This document shows, one piece after another, positions 1 to 12,022 of a stretch of DNA of 64,000 bases (positions are counted from its first letter, which is position 1; every line of letters starts with the position of its first letter). Under the pieces are notes generated by a model. The model was not told where the DNA came from, did not search any database, and saw only the letters and a list, made by a program, of their open reading frames with translations. The translations under genes and the position numbers were made by a program. Origin of the DNA: Serilophus lunatus (taxonomy: Eukaryota > Chordata > Aves > Passeriformes > Eurylaimidae). The stretch is taken from the NCBI GenBank assembly GCA_013399895.1, contig VXBA01001791.1:248001-312000 (forward strand). The letters run 5' to 3'.

Positions 1-936
1 TTCTACAAGGAGTTGTGGGCTGTCTGTAGAACCCATTTATTTATCTGTCACTCTTGAGTTTCCCATTGTTCCCCAGTGCAATCCAAGGGCTTCCAGCACC
101 TTCTGCCTCCAAAGAATGAGAGCTGTGAGCATGAACCTGGGTTTGTATTGCAAATACATCCAGTATCGAAATGCAGTTTTCTCTGGGGTGGAGTGACTCA
201 CACTGTTGAATTCTATCACTGCACAATAGTTTAGTCAGCAGTACTGGGTGTTTTTATACCAGTGTTGTCAATTTTTATCGTGGGATTGTGAATCTAATGG
301 CATTTGATGTTCCTCTGCAGAGCCCCTGTTCCTGGAAATGAAGGATCCTTGAAGTTTTGTTTTCAAATAAGCCTCTAGGCCTTGTGGCTATAGAGAGGAA
401 ATCTAGAAGTGGGTTAAAAGTGTAGCCTTTGGATTCACAACTCAGGAAGCTTAAAGCCCCAATCTTATTAATTTTAAATCTCATTATTTTTAAGAGCAAA
501 TTTTATTTCCCTTCGAATAGCAGAGTCCTAATACCTACAAGGAGCCAGCAGATCCTTGGTTCTGTGCACTCTGAGGTGCAGAAGCCTCTGCTCACCTACC
601 ACAAGTGATACAGAGATGCTCAGAGCCTGGAGGAAAATAAAGTTCTTTAAACCTTTCCTTGCTTCCATTCTTGCTGGATTTAGTCCTGAAGACAGAGAGC
701 CTGCCTGGAGGAGCTTGATTCTGGGTGTCTTTGGCAAGACAAAGAGGTTTTTGGGCACTGATCAGCTCTGATGGCTTGGTTTGTAGCTGTGCTGGTGTTA
801 GCATGTGCTCCCCAGGGGCTCACAGGCATCTTCAGAGTGAAACACCGAATAGGTTGTGGCTCTCACCCCTGTGCAGGCTCTCCTGCAGCACAGAAGCTTG
901 AGAATTTTATTTTTATTTTTTCGCTGTACTGTGCGT

Positions 937-960
937 TCTCCCCTTCCTCCTCCTTCTTCT

Positions 961-991
<31 letters not shown>
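937..991 (+). repeat. Polypyrimidine tract ending in T29
   Basis: A C/T-rich run changes into 29 consecutive T (963-991), then agc. Low-complexity; the exact length may be affected by assembly. Confidence 0.8.
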
Positions 992-993
<2 letters not shown>

Positions 994-3465
994 CATTTCC
1001 TTGTTTACAGCAAGGTGAGTCGTATTTACAGGGCTGGGGAATTTGTCAGGAGCCGCATTCTGCTCGTCATCTGTTCCTTCCCCATTTCAGAAGGCAATTA
1101 GCAGGCGGAGCATGTGAATAACAAAATGTGCTGGAAGGGGCTGCTCACCCAACTGTGCCGAGCAGAACGGCTGCCTGTCAGTGCTGGGAGCCACTGACAG
1201 CCCTGACACTGGGCACAGCCTCAAACAGAGCTGCCCCGGACTGGCAAAGCAGCAGAGGAGACAAGAGAGCCACAGCTGGGCTTTAGGGAGCTTGAAGGGA
1301 CCGGTTTGGGGCAGATAGTGGCGATTTCAGGCTTATTGTGCACAGTGTGATCTTTCTTCAGTAGAAGCTGATGAGTTGTGCATCAGACTTTGAGCTCTTT
1401 TTATCTTAGAATCAAGGACATAAACTTTTGTGCTGACTTCTGCTATTTCGGATGCAGCCTGGGCTGAGACAGTGTGTGACTGGAGTTTGAGAGCTAAAAG
1501 ATGTAGGACAAGGGGGTAGTGTTTCATAGACATTTAAAAAGAAATCATCTACAAATCTAAGTTAATATTTTACTGCATTTGCATGGGATGTTTCACTGCC
1601 TCTGGAGTACTGTACCGAGTTGGGATGCTGGATTCAATCAGGGAAGGGTGAAGCAGGGGGATTTTAGCCTGCTTTAAGTGCAAATGTCTGTGCAAACTTA
1701 ACTGTGGAGCTGCTCCATTATTCATATATATTAGGTGTCTTGCTCTAAGGATGGACTTGGCATTTCCAAAACTCAGCCATTCCTTTATCCACCTTCCAAA
1801 CCAGAAGATGCTCTCTGACCCTGAGGGTGAGGGATCAGAAGGAAAGAAGAGAGAAAAAGCACCTTCCATCCCAGGTTTTTGGACACCTCCCAAAAAACTC
1901 TCACGGGTTTATTGTGGTGTCCTTGGACTGAGCAGTTTGCCTGAAAAGCAGGCCCACTTCCCCAAGCTTTCCATCCAGCCAGCTCCCTATGAAATAATAA
2001 TCACACCATTTAGACTCTGAAACCCTCGAGTATCGCCCAGGGGCAGATGGGCTCTGGAAAGGGAAAGTGAAGAGTGTATGTTCCAAGCAGGAAGATGGAG
2101 CTGAGCACAGGAGACAGCCCCTGAGCCTGATGTTTCCTGACGGGCCGTGGCTGCTCCCTCCATCAGCTGGTACCTGCAGGAATCCATCAGGAATCCCACC
2201 ACGGTGTGAGGGTGGGAAAAGCCAGGGCACAAACTGGATTGGGAGCACACAGCTTTATGGGTGGATGCAGAGCTTGGTCTTGGGTGTGGACTGAAGCACA
2301 GCATTCTCAGGGGTGGCTGTGGGCAGAAGAGACCTTTGGTTACTCCAGATGTGCTTATGGAATCAGTTTCCCCCGTGGGAATGGTGCTGTGCATCATATA
2401 GATGAGAAACGATTGTGTTTTCCGGGCTGTATCCCAGTGGAAGGTGCACTTGCTCCTTTCATTGCAACCCTGTCCTGTCTGTTTGTTTCTCAGCTGCTGG
2501 TGAAGGATGCTCACATGTTTCAGATCTAATCAGGGCAATATTTAATTTACCTGAACAGACATGAGCTGCTGGACTGTCACAAGCAGCAAAACCACAGTGA
2601 GGTGTCTCAGCGCTGCAGCTTGGCCTGAAGGGAAGCATCGTGACCAACCAAGCTTCTGAGCTCTGCTGATTTGATTCCCTGTCTTAGGCTGGCATTGAAC
2701 AGCTGCATTTCTTGGAGCAGAGAGGGGAGCAGAAACTGGGTCAGCACCAAACACAGCGTTAAACTGGGTGTTTGGAAGTTTATTTAGTTCTAGAAACACT
2801 TTAGGCCAGTTAGAAAATATTCTGTGTTAAAGTGCAGCTCTGCAGCCTCAGTGAGAGTTCAGGTTCCATTCCTGCCTCTGCCTGTGTGAGAAGCATTGCA
2901 GCAGCTCTGCCAACGGGCTTTGAGATTCAGCAACAAAGTGGTTATTTAGAAGTGAAATGTTTGTTGCTTTTATGGCAGCGTGTTCCTTTGAAATGATGGG
3001 CTCAGCTCCCTGGCAGAGGCTGCTGAGTGCCCTGTACAGCCCTCACGTCCACAGACACCACTGACAGAAACTCTCGACGTGCCGGAGCAGCCCAACAGAG
3101 GAGCAGCTCTCACATCTGTATTCCTGCAGGAAGGAGCACGTTGGTGTGTCTGTGCTTGAGTCCAAATGCTGAGCCCTGTGTGTATGTCATCAGAGTATGT
3201 GGTGAATGAGGTTGCTCTGCGTGTTCCTGCAAGCACTGCAGTCCTTGGGGTTGCAGTCAGGCTTTTTGGGATGTTTTCTTTCTGCAAGGACTTGGGCAGT
3301 CCCTCACCTGGAGTGTGGTCTGTTCACGGATGCAGCAGGACATGAGCTCACTTTTGGCTGGTCCGCTTTAGGAGATTTGTCTCTCCCTTTCTAGACAGCA
3401 ATGAGTAGCTGGGAGACAGGGGAGGAAAGAGGAAAGGAGTGTCAATAATTAGAAAACAAGACAAT

Positions 3466-3609
3466 GACTTGGGTTGGAAGGGAATTTAAAGATCATCTCC
3501 TTCCACCCCTGTGCTGTGGACAGCGACACCTTCCACTAGACCAGGCTGCTCCAAGCCCTGTCCGGTCTGGCCTTGGACACTTCCAGGGATAGGGCAGCCA
3601 CAACAACTT
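3466..3609 (-). repeat. CR1 LINE 3' fragment
   Basis: Read on the plus strand it shows the antisense CR1 tail: ggttggaagg, aaagatcatct, ctgtggacagcgacaccttc and ggacacttccagggat. It is truncated and non-coding, so a minus-oriented insertion. Confidence 0.8.
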
Positions 3610-6600
3610 AACAAATGTTAAATTCCTGTTAATGAAAAGGCTGTTTGGTAAGCTGGGAGCCATTTAAACAGCACTCTTAATACAGTGCAGTCTTTCTGAA
3701 AGGCCAGCCATGGATTTGCAGTGCCTGAGATGGATGAGATGGCTCCTCTGCTTCCACCAGAAACAATTTATTTACAGGGTGAGGCTGTCAGACCTGCACG
3801 AGTGCTGCCAAAGCTGGCAGGTCTGCAAGATAAGCTTTTGTTTGGTTTATGCTTCCAGCTTCTTCAGCCAAAGCAGCCCTGCTTGAGCCATGGCTTTGTT
3901 CTGAGAAGAATTAGATGGTCAAGAGACAGACCCTGTTCTCACCTGCCAGCTCGTCCTGCCTGATGCTGCATGTGTTTGGCAGTGTGGGATGGCTTGGAGC
4001 AGAAATGAGCACTGCAAAGGTGTTGTTGCTCTTACCTCCATGAAGAATCAAAGCCTGATTTTTCTCTTTAACTGGGTATTAGTTTGGGGAGTGACTCACT
4101 CAGCTGTCAAAGTAGCTAATGCTGCTTGCAGAATTATCCTGGCTACTGCACCTTGGACTCTCCTCTCATGCAGTTCCAGTTATTCTTTGCCATATTTAAA
4201 ATTGGTAATTGTAGTTGCCTTTACTTTGCTGCTTGCTAAGCTGATGAGATGATCAGCGAGAGAGGTGGGAAGATCCATTGGGAAAAGTCAGAAAGCTTTC
4301 ACGGCATGGCCAGAATGCCAGAGCTCAACCTGGTCTAGCTTGTGGCACCCCTTTTTTACCAGGAGAGATCAAACACCACAAGCTTTGTATCTGCTGTCTG
4401 TAGCAGATTGATGTGTCTGTTCCACTGGAGCCTATGGCTCAGAAATAACGACCTAGTGAGAGACACATCAAAATAGTCCATGGAAAGGTCATGATAACAA
4501 TTACAGGAGAGTAATAAAAGCAATTAAGTATTCACAGCAAGTTATTCCTTTGTAAGGGTGGAGATATCCCATTTCAGAGAGGAGCAGAGGTCATGTTGTA
4601 GAAAGGTGATGAGCATATTTGATATGGCAGGTGATGGATTCCCTGGCTTGAGCAGGGTGAGTGTCCTTCTCACCCGTATTCAGGGAAGTGCAGGAGCAGG
4701 GATCAGCACAGATTGTGAAGAAGGCTTCCCTTACACCTACTCTGAAGGCTGTGAGGCAAAAAGCTGCTGGAATTCCTCGTGCTGTGGAGCAGCAGCGAGC
4801 CAAGTCCCACTGGTGCTACCCATCCTTTGGGGAGAGGGAGCAGCAACAGGGTGCTGGAGCTTCCAGCATCCTTAGTGGGAAGATACTCATCCTCTGTGGC
4901 TTCAGCATCTCATTCTGCCACTGCTGTGCCTCTCTATTCCCAGGCTGAAGAGAATTCCTCACACCAGGGGCTTTATCTGCCGTGCTGCAGGCTCGTTCCT
5001 TCCTCTCTGCCAAAGGGTTCATAGCCTGCATCCTCTGCTATGCAAAGGCAACATTTTGCTGCCAAGGTGATGGTGCAACTGAGATTGAAGGCCTGTGTGT
5101 GTGCAAAACCCCGCAGTGTTTGAAATGGAAGTAGAAACAGCCATCCTCAATCTGCTTCTTTGTATGATTCACAAGGGGACTTTGCGCCTTGAAAAGAAAA
5201 CGCGAATCCTGTGCCAGAGGTAAATGTTGCGGCACTTCTGGGTGCAGTAAGAGGGTTTTCAGTGCAGGATTGATCCCTAAGCTTTGGGGGAGTGCGTATG
5301 CACAGCCCATCACCTTTATCAATGACAGCACTGCCGCTGTTGAAATGGGTGAGGGAGCAGCTCGGGTTTTAGTGCCTCACACGTTTGGAGTCGGCGGCAG
5401 AGCTGGAAATAGGACCCTGGTGCCTTGGCTCTCAATCCTCTGCTAATCACAGCACCGGAGGTGAATGAAAGCTCTCTCCAATCTTCTCCCGGTGGTGCCC
5501 GGGCTGGGAGGCACACCTTGGAACGGAGATAGGGATGGAGAGCTGTCAGTGCTGTCTGAGGCTGCAGAAGCCCCTGGAACTGCTCATCTGCGATGCTGTG
5601 GGGCTACCGGCTGCTGGAGGGAATGAGTTACACTCCCTGCTATTAACCCTGGGTGGCTCTGTTTACTCCTCTGATTCTCTCAGAAATCAGCGCTGGCTCC
5701 TTTGTGTTGTCGCTGGTGGTGGGTTTTTTTGTTTAGCAGCGATTTCGCCTTTGTTGCCAAAGCTGCAAGTAGGGCTGGGCGAGAGGAAGTGTAATTAAAG
5801 TTTGCTCATACAAAGGCGTTTGGTGACGAGATGCAGTGTTGCTGAATCCACAAGGGGCACAATTAACTGATAAGAGTAAACTAATTGTTATTCATATTAA
5901 ATTAGGGCACAGGTGATTTGGAAAATCTATAGACACTCCCATATGCTTTGCAACTTTGCATTGCAGATTATGGTTTTATAAGGCCCTTCTGGGATTCGGA
6001 TTGTAGAGGCAAAGTGTGGAGCTGTATCTAAACTGAACATACTCTTTCCTGATTAACTACATGATAAAAACATAAATGTGCACAGCAGAGGATTTATCAC
6101 TGTTTGCATACTAATTTTTCTTTTCCAGGCATGAACACAACAGTTCTTTACAGATCCAAGTGGTTCTGTTTAGTGGCAGCTGGGAAAACCCTGACAAGGT
6201 GATGTGATTCCCAAGTTGTCACGTAATACTTTTGGGGTGGAGGTTAATAGCAGGGAATGGGGATGTGACAGGGACATGAACGCCAGAGGAGTGGCAGGAA
6301 TTTACTGAGGTATTTGCTGCTGGGTTTTTTGCCACATGGTCTGTGGACATTTGTAGGCAAGAGGCAGCACCCTGGTAGGATGAGGTGAGGCTTCAAAGAG
6401 CTGCACTTTGCCTGCACACTGCATGGGAGTGCCAGGCTGCTGGAGCTTTTGGAGCAATTCTGCATCAGGCTCTGTTGGTTTAAAACATCTCTGAAATGAA
6501 TATTTATAAACGGGACACGAAAAAAGAATCTAAATTGCTTGTGTGATCTTGGGACGTGAGATATTATGATTATTTATGCGCTTCTATGTCTCGCTTTATC

Positions 6601-9600
6601 AGTTCATTGTGTTGCAATCCCAGAGTGTCACAAGCTGCTCTTGAAGAAGGTTCTCTCTCACTAAGAGCCAAAACTGCCTGGAGAAGCAGCAGTAGAAAAT
6701 GTGGGGACAGCAGGGCAGGAAATGGGGCAGAGCATCTCTCCACAGCACAGCTGAAGGAGTAAGGCAGAGAGATGCATCTTGGACTGGCTGCTGTCTCCTG
6801 ACTCCCAAAAACAAAGGGCCTGTGGCTTTTGTCATGTGCAAGTCCCCATTTGGGGGACCATGCCCAGAGACTCAGCAATAATTCCAGCAGTGTGTTCCCT
6901 CCTCTCTTCCTGTCTCAAGCTGCAGGGCCAAGAGTTCCTGACCTGTATGATGGGTGAGCAGAGGGTTTGGAAACAGAACTTAACTACAAAGCAATGTGGA
7001 GGGAGCTGGATTGCTGGTTATGTTTGTTTGCTAAGAGGGTGCTTCTCAATAAATTAAAACTCCTTGGAGAACAGTTTGGATATCTGTGATTTAGCACCGT
7101 CTGGGTTGTGCTGGTCTCTGAACAATCTCTGCCTTGGATCCTGGCCAGGATAACGATCCAGGAAAGGCTGTAGCTGGACAAGGAGTCTGAGGATTACTGA
7201 ATCCCTCCTGCCAGCTCCCAACAATGTGTTAAACCATTTCCTTTTAGATGTTCCTCTGTGTTTGGTTCACCTACAATGGGTCTTTTAGCCCATGAAGAGT
7301 TTTCCAAGATGTTAAGGAGCACTACTGTCCATGGGGAGCTCCGTGTAAAGTGTGGCTCTGAACTGATTCAGGCTCAGTCTCCCAGCAGTGCAGAGAAGAG
7401 GGGGCTTGCATTAGGCTGAGATGTCTTTACTGGAGGAAATCCCAGTGGGAAAATGCCAGGCTGGGGCTTATTTGAGGAGGAGAGCACCACCTGCTGACAC
7501 AGCACCATGGCTCTACTGGTCTCCTTTGCTTTGACCTGCTCTTAAATGTGTCGTGCATGAACCTGTGAAGCATCCTGAGGGCATGCTGCATCCACAGCCA
7601 GGGTGAATAAATGCCCTCCATCCACTTACAGAGCCTCGAGTATTGCCAGGGAAGAAAGTATTTCCCCATCTTGGCTTCAAGGTGAAAAGGAAAACCTGTT
7701 GACTTCTTTGTCCCTTGACAAACGACAACCAGACTGGAAGGTTCCAGTCTTGCTTGGATCTGTTCCAGAGAGTGGGATGGACTATGGTCCTCAAAGGGAG
7801 CACCATAAATAGGTTTTTAACACAATTTGTTAGTTTGATTTCTAGCCACTGTGGGAAGAAGGGGAATAGTCTTAGTTTGGCAAAGGGACCAAGTGTTCAC
7901 ACTTTTTTCCTCCACAGCCTCAGTCCCTCTCACCTGAATGACACAGTGATGGGGACCATCAAATGAGGTTTTCCCTTCCCAGCGTCAGGGCTGAGTGTGA
8001 GGAGCTCAGACCTGGCATTTCAACAACTGGCCCATCTCATTCCTCTTCCCATTTCTGCAGGGAGTCGTTCCTCAAGTGTGGCACCACAAGGTGGTAAGAA
8101 CCTGGAGCCATGTTTTAATAACCAGTCTGGAGCTGAGGAAACTCTGGGAAAGCCTGAGGCCAGGCAGCTCCCATGTTCAGGCTGCCTGAGGCTGGAAAAC
8201 AAGGCAGCGCTGGAAGAGGTGGTGAAACTCTGAGTGGGGCAGCAGGAGAGGGTGGCAGCCAGGTTAGATGGGACCGTGGATCCCCCCAGCCCTCGGGTTG
8301 CTCCCAGCAGCCCAGCACCGTGTTTGTGTGAAATGCATCCCGCTTTTGCCGAGCTTTTGCTCCCCTGCTCTTCCCTGTGCCCCGGCTTAATGAGGTGGTT
8401 GTTCATCCGGAGAGAGGCATCCGCTCGTGTCTGTGCCCGGCTGCAGCGCGGATCCTCCTGACAGTGCCAGATGGCAAGGGAAGGGAACAGGGAGAAGGGG
8501 AGATGCAGCTCTGCTTCCTCCCAGGAAAAAAAAAAATTACAAAAAAGCCTGTTTGGAGTGTGTCTGCCCCGGCTGTGCTGCTGCCGTGGAGTCGGCAAGA
8601 GGGAGACGGAGCAGGGTCAGGCTGGGGGAGGCAGAGTGTGTCGGGCTGGGAGCATCTAGTTTGGGTTTTCATGTGTCTCCAGCCCTGTGGTTACAAACCT
8701 TACATAAACCTAGCCGGAAGCACGGCATTAATATTTTAAAAATGACATTTAAGGTATTGAATCTATGCTGTGCTCTCCAGAAAAGTATCTCGGTGTGTTC
8801 GTGTGTGCGTGCACACGCTCGGGGCTTTGTTTTCCTTTTATAGTGGATTGTTGTATGTATGTATTTTACTCGGGGTGTTTTGTGCTATAATAAGAAGGGG
8901 GAGGGAGCAGGGAAATGCTGCTCTGTTTATACACACTGCTGTCAACAGCGATGCTGCTTGATTCAGACTCACATCCTCAGTGAAGCTCTGTGGATCCAGG
9001 CAAACAGCATCCTTCCCCCTTTATCCCGAGATCTTTCGGGAGCATTGAGTCTTCCCCCCCATACCCCTCTCGCTGGCAGGGTTGCCCTCCCCTAGAATTT
9101 GGCGCTGGGGGATGGTTCACACTCCTATTCAGCGTGCAGACAAGTCGATATGTTAAGGTTCAAAGGGACAACCTTGGAAAATGTCAGAGCAGTGTCTCTG
9201 CACGGTTGTTCTGCTGCTCTGATCACAAAAAGCAGCTCTGAGTACGTCAGACTGTAATTTTCAGCCGGGGGGGAAGAGCAGGGATGCAGCAGTGCCTTTC
9301 TGTGTGTGTCTATGTCCCTCCTGAGCTTCCCTGATACTTTTCCCAATGCCTTCTACCTTTGTGAGTCTTTGGAGACACTAATGCAGGGCTTAGCCTGAAA
9401 TGTTACTGCTCACCCATAATTTTTATAAATCTCAGGTGTAGCACCTTTCCTGAATATTTATGTGTTTAGGCTTTGTGGCAGGAGCATTTTTATATCTTTT
9501 CTCCCTTACTTTCCCCTGTCACACCCAGCCCTGAAATAGTCGATGAATGTGCCCTTTTGTTATTCCTGATATAGGTCTCAAGGGACAGCTCCTTCCTAAC

Positions 9601-11589
9601 CATCTCCTGCATGCCATAACAGCAGCTAGGCTGGGACACACTGGAAAAACGCTGGATCTGAATCTCCCCCTTTGGATATAAGTGGACATTATGCATTTTT
9701 AATAGACATAGAGCTCAGTGAAACCCTTAGTACTAGCTGAATTGGCACAAAACTCCCAGGCAAGTAGTCTTTGGAGCTGATCTCTCCCTAGGTACCTTGC
9801 AGAAAATGAGACCAAGGACAAAGAAAGGCCACATTCCCTTTGATTGCAAGAACTGCCTTGTTTTGCAGAGTAGGTGGCTGAGCAGAAGCTCACCTGGCTG
9901 TGCATGAAGGATTCTGAATTGGCAGTCCTTGTTCATCCACAGAGAAGTGCAGCTCGTGGGAAGAGGCTGTTAAAAAGCTCCTTCCTTCAAGCATCACTGT
10001 GGACAGTCCAGCACTGGCCTGGAAGCATCATCTCCCTGGTTTTTTTCCAGCACAGGCCTTTTCAGCCTCAGCAAAGCTCATTTCCACCTGAGGCAGTTGG
10101 TGTGGGGTCCTCCAGCTTGCCCCACTTGAGGGAGAAAGAGTATGGGAGCCTGTCCCTCTCCCTGTGATGATGCAGTTGGGATCTCTCATTGTGCCATGAT
10201 GGTTCCTAATTTGTGGGTAATGTTTTGACTTCCAAACTAGAGAAATCTCTGCTTCCAGGTACCCCTTGAAATGCACAAGTTAAAACTGGGGTCTGAATGC
10301 TGTAGGTTCAAAACAAAAAACTTAGTGAAAATGGTGTGAATTCCTGGTGGAGATTCCTGAGATTGCTCCACGTTATGTATCCCAGCTCTCTGAGTAGTGA
10401 AGCTTTCCACAGTTACAGGAATGCTGTGTTTTTAGGTATTTTAGTGGCACTGTAACCTTACAGGGAGTAACAAGCTGCGGATCTGTGCATGTCCACTGTG
10501 GAACACGAAGCCAGGAAGGGATAGTGACGCATGGAGGCGGATGGAGAGCAGGCAGCAGTTCAGGACAGCTAAAAGCTGATTTTTCCCCACACTCAAGAGT
10601 GATTTTTGGCTCATGTTAAACTGCCCAGCCGTGCACGTGGCATTCGGAGCCTCACGTTCTGTGGTGCTCAGCCATCTCCGAGAAATCTGTGGCTGAGCAT
10701 GAGTCAGCCCTGCCCCGGTTAGTTATCAAAGGGCAGGATCGGGAGATAAGACTTTTACTCTGCCCTTTCAAGCCCTGCATCCTCCAAGTAGTCCCTACGG
10801 AGGAAGGGAGCATCTCATGGTTAGAGATCACACAAGTGTCCTGTGTGCCCGCTGGGCTTGGTGCAGTCGCCCCCATAGTAGGGGCAGCCCTACTCACATC
10901 CAGAGCCTCCTTCCCATGGGAACCCATGTTCCTGCTGCCCTCTGTCTGGGGGTACTTCGCTGTTTGGGTGGGGCTGGGATGAGCGGGACCGTGGAAGGAC
11001 GTGATGCTCCGTTTAAGGGGAGTTGGATGGGGTGTAACCAGTGTCACCCACTGCTTCCAAAGTCCAGGTGAGTCAGCCGAGATCCATCAGCCCGGGCATT
11101 TAGGGATGCACAGCGAGGAGTGGAAGGTGCCCTGCTGAAGTGTGTGTGTGGGGGGAGTGGAGCAGAGCTCAGCCTGCCATCCTGGGGGCTGGAGGGGAGC
11201 CCTGCTTCCCCCCCCAGCATACAGCCGCTGCTTCCCCCAAGAGGTGCTGAGCCTTGGCGGCGGCCAGCCCCTTCCCTCGCACCCAGCCCTTCCCATCCTC
11301 ACGCTTCCCGTCCTCCTGCCGAGCTGGGAGAGCAGCTCCCCGAGCCTGTGGCTGCAAACTCGGTGGGTGATGCCGAGGAGTGAGGAGAGCAGGAACCAAT
11401 TCCTTAAGGGGCCGTCTCGGAGCCTTCCCTGGCTTTTCCTCCTGTCTCAGGGAGAAGTGCCCCTGCCTAAGTGGAATAAATTGGTACAGACCATTAGCAG
11501 GTCCTCCTCTGGCAGGGGGGAGGCTGTCGGCACTGCTCTGGATACAAAGCAGCCAGCCACGCTCTGGCTCCTTCCTCCTGCATCCCGTT

Positions 11590-11622
11590 GGCCTCTTCCT
11601 CCTCCTCCTCCTCCTCCTCCCT
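11590..11622 (+). repeat. (CCT)n trinucleotide tract
   Basis: About nine CTC/CCT units within the CpG-rich block. Confidence 0.8.
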
Positions 11623-11960
11623 GTTTGCTCACTCCCTCCCTCTCCTCACTCTCTTTCTTTCCCTCAACGCCACGCTGCAGAAGGCAGACCTGGGATCCGG
11701 AGCTCCACGGAGGCGAAGGAGAGGAGGAAGGAGCTCTCCAAGGCTGTTTCTCTGCGAGTGAAACGGGGAGGCAGAGAGGCGATGAAGGAGTGTCTTGGTT
11801 GCTGCCTGGATTAAGAAAGAATACGTTAAACACCCCCCTTCCCGCACAAAACCGGACCCAACAAACGAGGAGAAAAGGGAGGAGAGAAGGAGGAGGAGGT
11901 TGCTGGGGGAGCTCACTCCGATGGGCGAGCAGCCGCTTTGAATCGTGCCTCTGTTCCCAG

Positions 11961-12022
11961 GGATTAAAGCATGAATGGGAGCAGCTTCCCGGCCACGATG
12001 GAGAGAGAAGGCGGTTCAGGCG
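11961..12022 (+). other. B3GAT1: Candidate distal first or second exon of B3GAT1 with in-frame ATGs
   Basis: An acceptor-like ctgttcccag ends at 11960; the exon could equally begin further upstream as a first exon. In-frame ATGs lie at 11971 and 11998, the second in a very good context (gccacgATGG). A donor gtgaga follows at 12023. Joining 12022 to 31007 keeps the frame and would give MEREGGSG followed by GNEELWVQ, an N-terminus unlike the mammalian one. An alternative donor gtaact at 12034 would break that frame and leave the short-form ATG. This is inference only. Confidence 0.4.

Larger units (their letters stand above)
1..11099. other. Gene-free stretch upstream of B3GAT1
   Basis: I see no coding exon with protein resemblance, no RNA gene and no intact mobile element. 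It holds one CR1 fragment (3466-3609), the T29 tract (963-991), a moderate CpG cluster around 8270-8840, and an AT-rich block at about 5850-6130 that might be a conserved element. Confidence 0.6.

Noticed and set aside
8020..8598. 192-codon minus-strand open frame
   Set aside because: Falls in a moderately CpG-rich stretch; composition-driven, no family resemblance.
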